Source: Bacteroidales bacterium UBA1192 (GTDB lineage: Bacteria; Bacteroidota; Bacteroidia; Bacteroidales; Bacteroidaceae). From it: DNA of 30,060 nucleotides. The notes below the pieces were generated by a model. It saw only the letters and a program-made list of their open reading frames with translations, was not told where the DNA came from and did not search any database. The DNA lies in the NCBI GenBank assembly GCA_002310175.1, contig DBYG01000046.1, forward strand, positions 1-30,060, written 5' to 3'. Positions 24,519 to 30,060 of this stretch are shown here, in pieces. How positions within the stretch are numbered: position 1 is the first letter of the stretch; each line of letters opens with the position of its first letter. The position numbers were made by a program, and so were the translations under genes.

Positions 24519-25937
24519 TCAATAACGATAATGTTCTGCCTTGTAAGGCCCTTCTACGGGAACCCCTATATAGTCTGCCTGAGCCTTTGTGAGTCTGGTA
24601 AGGTGCACTCCTATGTTCTCCAGATGAAGACGTGCAACCTCCTCGTCAAGATGTTTTGGCAGACGATATACATCCACAGGATAATCCTTGCTGAAAAGCT
24701 CGATCTGTGCCAAGGTCTGGTTGGTAAAACTGTTGCTCATCACAAAACTGGGATGTCCGGTTGCACAACCCAGATTTACCAGACGCCCGTCAGCCAACAG
24801 GATTATACTGTGCCCGTCGGGGAAAAACCAGCGATCCACCTGAGGCTTTATGTTCCGGCACTGCATACCGGGTAGTTTCTTAAGTTTATCTACCTGTATC
24901 TCACTGTCGAAATGACCAATGTTGCAAACAATGGCCTGATCCGGCATAACCTTCATGTGTTCAGTTGTTATGACATCTATATTACCTGTAGTGGTCACAA
25001 AAATATTGCCGATTGGAGCGGCTTCTTCCATGGTAACCACCTCATAACCCTCCATAGCAGCCTGTAATGCGCAGATGGGGTCAATTTCAGTAATAAGGAC
25101 ACGTGCGCCGTAAGAGCGCATGCTCTGTGCACAGCCCTTACCTACCTCACCGTAACCGCACACCACGCACACCTTACCGGCAATCATCACATCAGTAGCA
25201 CGTTTGATGCCGTCGGCCAGAGACTCACGACACCCGTAAAGGTTGTCAAACTTGCTCTTGGTCACTGAGTCATTCACGTTGAAAGCCGGGAACAGAAGTT
25301 CTCCGTTCTGCTGCATCCGATACAGGCGATGCACGCCGGTGGTGGTTTCCTCACTCACACCTCTGATACCATTGGCAATATCATGCCAATAGTTGCAGCC
25401 TTTAATCTCTGCTACCTTCCTTAGGGCTATCAGGAGTTCCCGCTCATCTGCCGATTCGGCTTCATAGTCAAGTGCTTTTGAATCCTTTTCCCCCTTTACT
25501 CCCAAGTGTATCATAAGTGTAGCGTCACCTCCGTCATCAACTATCATATTGGGGCCGCCCTCCGGAAAATTCATCGCCTGGAGAGTACACCACCAGTACT
25601 CCTGCGGAGTTTCGCCCTTCCATGCAAATACGGCAGCACTTCCGGCAGCTGCGATTGCGGCGGCAGCATGATCCTGAGTGGAATAAATATTGCATGAACA
25701 CCAGCGGATCCTGGCTCCAAGTTCATGTAAGGTCTCAATGAGTACCGCTGTCTGGATAGTCATATGAAGAGACCCCATTATGCGGGCACCCTTAAGTGGC
25801 TTTGAGTCACGATATTTGCGGCGAAGAGCCATAAGCCCGGGCATTTCCTTCTCGGCCATCTCAATTTCCTTACGACCGAAATCCGCAAGGTTTATGTCTG
25901 CCACCTTGTACGGTAGTGATGAGTAAAGTTCTTCCAT
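24519..25937 (-). CDS. ahcY: Adenosylhomocysteinase (S-adenosyl-L-homocysteine hydrolase)
   Basis: 472 residues from this start. Reversibly splits S-adenosylhomocysteine into adenosine and homocysteine, clearing the inhibitor of methyltransferases. Visible family blocks are MGSLHMTIQTAVLIETL, NIYSTQDHAAAAI, NVNDSVTKSKFDNLYGCRES, the NAD-binding GYGEVGKG (261-268), VDRWFFPDGHSI and the C-terminal GPYKAEHYRY. The frame could extend to 25973, but the extra codons overlap the -7 element TATCTTTG (25958-25965), so MEELYSSLPY is chosen. It is first in the chain ahcY, LOG, DUF4271, hemD, with gaps of 12, 28 and 11 bases. Confidence 0.97.
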   Translation of the reverse strand: MEELYSSLPYKVADINLADFGRKEIEMAEKEMPGLMALRRKYRDSKPLKGARIMGSLHMTIQTAVLIETLHELGARIRWCSCNIYSTQDHAAAAIAAAGSAAVFAWKGETPQEYWWCTLQAMNFPEGGPNMIVDDGGDATLMIHLGVKGEKDSKALDYEAESADERELLIALRKVAEIKGCNYWHDIANGIRGVSEETTTGVHRLYRMQQNGELLFPAFNVNDSVTKSKFDNLYGCRESLADGIKRATDVMIAGKVCVVCGYGEVGKGCAQSMRSYGARVLITEIDPICALQAAMEGYEVVTMEEAAPIGNIFVTTTGNIDVITTEHMKVMPDQAIVCNIGHFDSEIQVDKLKKLPGMQCRNIKPQVDRWFFPDGHSIILLADGRLVNLGCATGHPSFVMSNSFTNQTLAQIELFSKDYPVDVYRLPKHLDEEVARLHLENIGVHLTRLTKAQADYIGVPVEGPYKAEHYRY

Positions 25938-25957
25938 CTGTTTTTTGTTTGGGGTTG

Positions 25958-25965
25958 CAAAGATA
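25958..25965 (-). promoter_or_regulatory. ahcY promoter -7 element
   Basis: TATCTTTG on the minus strand, about 20 bases before the chosen ahcY ATG, so the leader would be very short. A weak TTG lies upstream at shorter spacing than usual. The next gene upstream, rpsO, ends in a terminator just behind it. Confidence 0.65.
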
Positions 25966-26030
25966 ATAAACAATTTTCAAGAGGTTACACTTGATTGTTT
26001 ACACTTGACAAATCGTTTCCCGTACAGAAA

Positions 26031-26066
26031 AAAGAAAGGGTTGGCTTGATTGCCAACCCTTTCTTT
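26031..26066 (-). terminator. rpsO rho-independent terminator
   Basis: A perfect 15-bp stem, AAAGAAAGGGTTGGC (26031-26045) and its complement (26052-26066), closes on a 6-base loop TTGATT. On the minus strand it runs into TTTCTG. The AT-rich stem flanks make it look usable in both directions. It starts about 15 bases after the rpsO stop. Confidence 0.88.
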
Positions 26067-26080
26067 CCTTCTTTTAAGCC

Positions 26081-26350
26081 TTACTTGCGCAGGCCCAGAT
26101 CCTTGACAATTGCACGGTAACGCTCTATATCCCTATCTTTGAGATAATTGAGCAATGCGCGACGCTTGCCTACCAGCTGGGTCAAAGCCCTTTCAGTGCT
26201 ATAATCTTTACGGTTCTCCTTAAGATGTTCCGTCAAATGGGATATACGGTATGAGAACAAGGCTATCTGGGACTCAGGGGACCCGGTATCCGTGTTGGAC
26301 TTTCCGTACTTTCCAAAGATTTCTTGCTTTTTTTCCTTGTCTAAATACAT
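26081..26350 (-). CDS. rpsO: 30S ribosomal protein S15
   Basis: 89 residues, the standard S15 length. The blocks GKSNTDTGSPESQIALFSYR, HLTEHLKENRKDYSTERALT and LVGKRRALLNYLKDRDIERY match the conserved 16S rRNA-binding helices. It binds early to the central domain of 16S rRNA. Single-gene unit with its own promoter and terminator; the leader is about 30 bases, too short for a large regulatory structure. Confidence 0.98.
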   Translation of the reverse strand: MYLDKEKKQEIFGKYGKSNTDTGSPESQIALFSYRISHLTEHLKENRKDYSTERALTQLVGKRRALLNYLKDRDIERYRAIVKDLGLRK

Positions 26351-26387
26351 TTTCGTGTAATTAATGTGAAAACTCTTTTAGCGGGCG

Positions 26388-26395
26388 CAAAGATA
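26388..26395 (-). promoter_or_regulatory. rpsO promoter -7 element
   Basis: TATCTTTG on the minus strand, 37 bases before the rpsO ATG. An ATTG about 18 bases upstream is a weak -33 candidate. It lies back to back with the typA promoter. Confidence 0.65.
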
Positions 26396-26439
26396 CCTCT
26401 TCTTTTTCAATACACAATGAAAAATTGACATTTTTCTTC

Positions 26440-26447
26440 TAACTTTG
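26440..26447 (+). promoter_or_regulatory. typA promoter -7 element
   Basis: TAACTTTG on the plus strand, 26 bases before the typA ATG. It faces away from the rpsO element at 26388-26395, giving a compact divergent promoter pair 44 bases apart. No good -33 TTTG is seen. Confidence 0.65.
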
Positions 26448-26473
26448 CACCCGCATACAACCATTAATAATAT

Positions 26474-28267
26474 ATGAATATAAGAAACATCGCAATCATA
26501 GCCCATGTTGACCACGGAAAGACTACACTGGTTGACAAAATGATGATAGCCGGAAATCTTTTCCGTGAGAACCAGGCCAAAGGTGAACTCATGCTTGATA
26601 ACAACGATCTGGAGCGTGAGCGTGGCATCACGATCCTCTCCAAGAACGTCTCTATTAACTATAAAGATACCAAGATCAACATCATTGACACTCCCGGACA
26701 CTCAGATTTCGGGGGAGAAGTGGAACGTGTCCTTAACATGGCTGACGGATGCATTCTTCTGGTGGATGCTTTCGAGGGTCCGATGCCACAGACCCGTTTC
26801 GTACTTCAGAAAGCCCTTCAGATAGGACTCAAACCCATAGTGGTTGTCAATAAGGTGGATAAACCCAATTGCCGCCCTGAAGAGGTGTATGAAATGGTAT
26901 TTGACTTGATGTTTGCCCTTGACGCCACTGAAGAACAGCTTGATTTCCCTGTGCTCTACGGATCAGCCAAACAGAACTGGATGAGCACCGACTGGCAGAA
27001 ACCGACAGACAACATATATCCTTTGCTGGATGCCATCATAGAGAACATCCCTGCGCCCAAACAGGAGGAGGGAACCCTACAGATGCTCATCACCTCACTC
27101 GACTATTCTTCATATACCGGCCGTATAGCAGTGGGTCGTATCAACCGTGGAACTCTTAATGAAGGTATGACATGCACACTCTCCCATCGTGACGGCAGCA
27201 GGGAAAAAGTCAAGATTAAGGAATTGCACACATTTGAGGGCATGGGCCGTAAACGCGTTTCTACAGTGGACGCCGGCGATATATGCGCTATCGTGGGACT
27301 TGATAAGTTTGAGATAGGCGACACCATCTGTGATGCCGAGAATCCCGATCCTCTGCCACCTATTGCAATTGACGAGCCCACCATGAGCATGCTTTTCAGT
27401 ATAAATGATTCGCCATTTTTCGGTAAAGAGGGCAAGTATGTTACCTCACGCCACATACAGGACCGCCTCAACCTGGAACTTGACAAGAATCTGGCTCTGC
27501 GTGTTCGCCGCACTGAAGAGGATGGCAAGTGGATTGTTTCGGGACGTGGAGTACTTCATCTCTCCATACTTATTGAAACCATGCGCAGGGAGGGTTACGA
27601 GCTTCAGGTTGGACAACCACAAGTCATAATGAAAGAAATTGACGGCAAGAACTGTGAACCGATAGAGGAACTGACCATCAGCGTTCCTGAAGAGTTTGCC
27701 AGCAAGATGATAGACCTGGCAACAAAACGCAAAGGTGAGATGATATCCATGGATACTCAGGGTGACCGGGTAGTTATAGTGTTCGATATACCTTCAAGGG
27801 GAATCATCGGACTCAGGACAAACGTGCTTACCGCATCGCAAGGTGAAGCTGTGATGGCTCATCGCTTTAAGGAGTACCAGCCCAATAAAGGTGACATAGA
27901 GCGGAGGGTTAACGGTTCCATGGTGGCAATGGAGACAGGAACAGTATTCGCATACGCTCTCGACAAACTTCAGGACAGGGGCAGATTTTTCATCAATCCC
28001 CAGGAACAGGTTTATGCCGGTCAGGTTGTGGGCGAACATGTGCACGAGAAAGATCTGGTGATAAACGTGACCAAGAGCAAACAGCTTACCAACATGCGAG
28101 CCAGTGGTTCAGATGAAAAAGCACATCTGGCTCCTCCGGTCGTATTCTCTTTAGAGGAGGCTCTGGAATATATCAAAAACGATGAGTATGTTGAGGTGAC
28201 CCCCAAGAGCATGCGCATGCGTAAAATCATCCTCAATGAACTGGAAAGGAAGAGAGCTTCCAAATAG
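26474..28267 (+). CDS. typA: TypA/BipA ribosome-associated translational GTPase
   Basis: 597 residues, close to the 607 of the E. coli protein. The G motifs are intact: AHVDHGKT (10-17), RGITI, DTPGH, NKVD and SAK. Domain II, two EF-G-like alpha/beta domains and the TypA-specific C-terminal domain follow (QGEAVMAHRF, then YAGQVVGEHVHEKDLVINVT, ending TPKSMRMRKIILNE). It binds the ribosome under stress or low temperature and helps 50S assembly. It is divergent from rpsO; the next gene starts 10 bases downstream. Confidence 0.97.
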   Translation: MNIRNIAIIAHVDHGKTTLVDKMMIAGNLFRENQAKGELMLDNNDLERERGITILSKNVSINYKDTKINIIDTPGHSDFGGEVERVLNMADGCILLVDAFEGPMPQTRFVLQKALQIGLKPIVVVNKVDKPNCRPEEVYEMVFDLMFALDATEEQLDFPVLYGSAKQNWMSTDWQKPTDNIYPLLDAIIENIPAPKQEEGTLQMLITSLDYSSYTGRIAVGRINRGTLNEGMTCTLSHRDGSREKVKIKELHTFEGMGRKRVSTVDAGDICAIVGLDKFEIGDTICDAENPDPLPPIAIDEPTMSMLFSINDSPFFGKEGKYVTSRHIQDRLNLELDKNLALRVRRTEEDGKWIVSGRGVLHLSILIETMRREGYELQVGQPQVIMKEIDGKNCEPIEELTISVPEEFASKMIDLATKRKGEMISMDTQGDRVVIVFDIPSRGIIGLRTNVLTASQGEAVMAHRFKEYQPNKGDIERRVNGSMVAMETGTVFAYALDKLQDRGRFFINPQEQVYAGQVVGEHVHEKDLVINVTKSKQLTNMRASGSDEKAHLAPPVVFSLEEALEYIKNDEYVEVTPKSMRMRKIILNELERKRASK

Positions 28268-28277
28268 CATTTATAGA

Positions 28278-29354
28278 ATGAAAAGGTGTAGGTTCCCGGT
28301 TCTGTTACTCCTTGCGCTCGTCATGACAGCCGTATCATGCCACAAGGACGATGGCCGATTCATACTGAACGGTTTTTACACACCGAAAGGCAGTGTACAG
28401 ACAGACAGTATGATTCTGGTTACGGGTATTGACAGCCGTTTTGACCGTACCGATACTATTTTTCCTGCCGATGGCTCATTTACCTGGTCGTTTATTCCCG
28501 ATACTGTCACCCCACTTATATTGATTTTCCCCAACGGTATCACACAGGCTGTATTCGCTGATAAAGGCCTAACCTCCCGTATAACCATACCGGACAGCGG
28601 CAGCATAGTGATTGGAGGTGGCAATTACAATGACGCATACCAATCCTTTAAGGAAAAGGTGCATGACGGTATCACAAGGATTCAGATAACTGAAATGATA
28701 GATTCCTTCATCAAGGCCGACCCTTTCAGCGAGGTAACTCCGATGTTGTTATACGAATACATGATCCGGAAATATCATGCCGACCGTAAGGATTTGGAAC
28801 CACTTATAAAAAAGATGAGCGGAAACATGCAGGACTGCCCTTTTATAGTGAACCTTAAAACCAAATTCGGTACAGAGTCCACAGGTAATAACTATATCAC
28901 TCCAACCAACCTGGTTGACACGTTACTGTTAAGCAAACCCTTCTCCGATATAGCAAAGAATCAGCATCTGCTGGTCTGCGTATGGGCCTCATGGGATGAA
29001 AGAAGCAATGAAGCCAGAAAAGAACTGACCAGATTAAAGGAACTATACACCGATCGGAATTTCACCATAGCAGACATTTCCATAGACACTAATATACGGC
29101 GATGGAAGGCTGCCGTAAGCAATGACACCTTGGATTGGGTTTCATACTGTGACCCAGAAGGATGGAACAGCAGGATAATACAGGATGGCCAGGTTCAGGA
29201 ACTGCCCGTCTATATTTTGTTCTCCGGCCTGAAAAGAATCATTCTCAAAACCGCTAATTTGACCGAAATGGATCTTACCCTTGAATCGGAACTACCATTG
29301 CTGAAGAAATCCGAAAAGATAACCCCAAGGAAGTTCCGCATCACAGGTATGTAA
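28278..29354 (+). CDS. Thioredoxin-fold lipoprotein lacking the CxxC motif
   Basis: 358 residues from ATG 28278. An earlier in-frame ATG at 28236 lies inside typA and would bury the signal, so it is rejected. The lipoprotein signal ends AVSC (Cys21). The next residues HKDDG resemble a surface-export signal. The first half has a beta-rich part (KGSVQTDSMILVTGIDSRFD), like the DUF4369 domain often fused to thioredoxin-like proteins of Bacteroidota. The second half shows a thioredoxin-like strand and helix, LLVCVWASWDERSNEARKEL, where a redox protein would have WCxxC; here it reads WDERS, and the cis-Pro region LPVYILF is retained. A redox-inactive binding or scaffold role is inferred; the exact function is unknown. 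Confidence 0.72.
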   Translation: MKRCRFPVLLLLALVMTAVSCHKDDGRFILNGFYTPKGSVQTDSMILVTGIDSRFDRTDTIFPADGSFTWSFIPDTVTPLILIFPNGITQAVFADKGLTSRITIPDSGSIVIGGGNYNDAYQSFKEKVHDGITRIQITEMIDSFIKADPFSEVTPMLLYEYMIRKYHADRKDLEPLIKKMSGNMQDCPFIVNLKTKFGTESTGNNYITPTNLVDTLLLSKPFSDIAKNQHLLVCVWASWDERSNEARKELTRLKELYTDRNFTIADISIDTNIRRWKAAVSNDTLDWVSYCDPEGWNSRIIQDGQVQELPVYILFSGLKRIILKTANLTEMDLTLESELPLLKKSEKITPRKFRITGM

Positions 29355-29407
29355 ATCCAACAGATATCCAATGAAATACATTTTAAACCTTATATACCAT
29401 TCATACC

Positions 29408-30060
29408 ATGCTGATAAAAGTTTTCGGAGCGGCTGTCCAAGGGATAGACGCTTACATAGTTACAATCGAGGCTAACACCTCCAGAGGTATCAGATTCTTT
29501 CTTGTAGGACTCCCTGACAGTGCGGTCAAGGAGAGCCATGAGAGGATTGTATCCGCTTTCCACGTGAACGGATTCAAGTTCCCATCATGTCAGATAATAA
29601 TAAACATGGCTCCTGCTGACATACGCAAGGAGGGGGCAGCCTATGACCTGCCTCTGGCCATAGGTATAATGGCCTCTGTGGGTGAACTGTCTGCTGAACA
29701 CCTGAATGACTATGTCATAATGGGCGAGATGGGACTGGACGGAACCCTTCAGCCGCTATGTGGAGCACTGTCAATGGCTATTAAAGCCCGTTCTGAAAGA
29801 TTTAAAGGTATAATCCTGCCCTCACAAAATGCTCCGGAAGCAACAGTCATAGATGGACTTGATGTATATGCCGCTGAAAACCTGAAACAAGTTGTGGATT
29901 TGCTCAACGGAACACCAGGCCATATTGAACCTTTGGACAGGAGAAAATATCCGACATTGCAAGAATTGCCTTATCAGGGTAGTGATTTTGCCGATGTGAA
30001 AGGTCAGACAGCAGTGAAACGTGCACTTGAGGTTGCGGCATGTGGTGGTCACAACATTAT
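29408..30060 (+). CDS. YifB/ComM-family magnesium chelatase-like AAA ATPase (3' partial)
   Basis: Opens at ATG 29408 and runs off the window after 217 codons. The N-terminal ChlI domain with the Lon-protease-like fold is clear: VFGAAVQGIDAYIVTIEAN, RFFLVGLPDSAVKESHERI, INMAPADIRKEGAAYDLPLA and YVIMGEMGLDGTLQPLCGAL. After a linker comes the start of the AAA domain, FADVKGQTAVKRALEVAACG, where the Walker A would follow beyond the edge. ComM is a hexameric helicase that promotes branch migration in natural transformation in other bacteria. It lies 53 bases after the thioredoxin-like gene, on the same strand. Confidence 0.92.
   Translation, partial: MLIKVFGAAVQGIDAYIVTIEANTSRGIRFFLVGLPDSAVKESHERIVSAFHVNGFKFPSCQIIINMAPADIRKEGAAYDLPLAIGIMASVGELSAEHLNDYVIMGEMGLDGTLQPLCGALSMAIKARSERFKGIILPSQNAPEATVIDGLDVYAAENLKQVVDLLNGTPGHIEPLDRRKYPTLQELPYQGSDFADVKGQTAVKRALEVAACGGHNI

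Noticed and set aside
28236..28277. Upstream in-frame ATG extending the thioredoxin-like lipoprotein into typA
   Set aside because: The extra 14 residues are polar and overlap the typA 3' end; the lipoprotein signal begins at 28278, which is the natural start.
1..30060. CRISPR array, prophage, integrase or transposase
   Set aside because: No regularly spaced repeats and no mobile-element coding sequence is seen on either strand. The operon beside a tRNA could suggest an island, but no attachment-site repeat of the tRNA 3' end was found by eye within the window.

Overview
The window is a chromosomal segment from a member of the Bacteroidales (Bacteroides/Prevotella-like; the species cannot be set from this sequence alone). 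The evidence is two SusC/SusD outer-membrane pairs, seven matches to the Bacteroidota -7 promoter element TAnnTTTG, and the housekeeping run sahH, LOG, DUF4271, hemD, rnpA, yidD, tatD, tyrS.

Region 1 (1-19080, all minus strand) is a single apparent operon of nine genes resembling a polysaccharide-utilization locus. In transcription order it holds: a cytoplasmic GH43-type glycosidase; a 1042-residue lipoprotein with about four fasciclin (FAS1)-like repeats; SusC-A; SusD-A; two more FAS1-like lipoproteins (663 and 562 residues) with C-terminal beta-rich tails; SusC-B; SusD-B; and a secreted protein cut by the window edge. Gaps between genes run from 3 to 53 bases, except a 250-base gap holding a perfect 10-bp hairpin before the last gene. 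A promoter candidate lies 59 bases upstream of the GH43 gene. No ECF sigma, anti-sigma or hybrid two-component regulator is seen in the window. The two SusCD pairs interleaved with three FAS1 lipoproteins are the most unusual system here. It looks like a surface complex in which FAS1 lipoproteins take the place usually held by surface glycan-binding proteins and secreted enzymes. Its ligand is unknown.

Region 2 (19081-19581) is intergenic. It holds a candidate small-RNA unit (promoter element plus hairpin terminator, about 110 nt) and the terminator of tRNA-Gln.

Region 3 (19582-26395, minus strand) is housekeeping: rpsO, sahH, a LOG-family protein, a DUF4271 membrane protein, hemD, a terminator-like hairpin, rnpA, yidD, a TatD-type hydrolase, tyrS with its own promoter, and tRNA-Gln(UUG).

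Region 4 (26440-30060, plus strand) is read divergently from rpsO: typA/bipA, a thioredoxin-fold lipoprotein that lacks the CxxC motif, and the 5' part of a ComM/YifB-type AAA ATPase that runs off the window.

Promoter positions decided three starts: tyrS and sahH begin downstream of the longest possible start because the -7 element lies inside the extended frame, and the thioredoxin-like lipoprotein begins at its signal peptide rather than inside typA.
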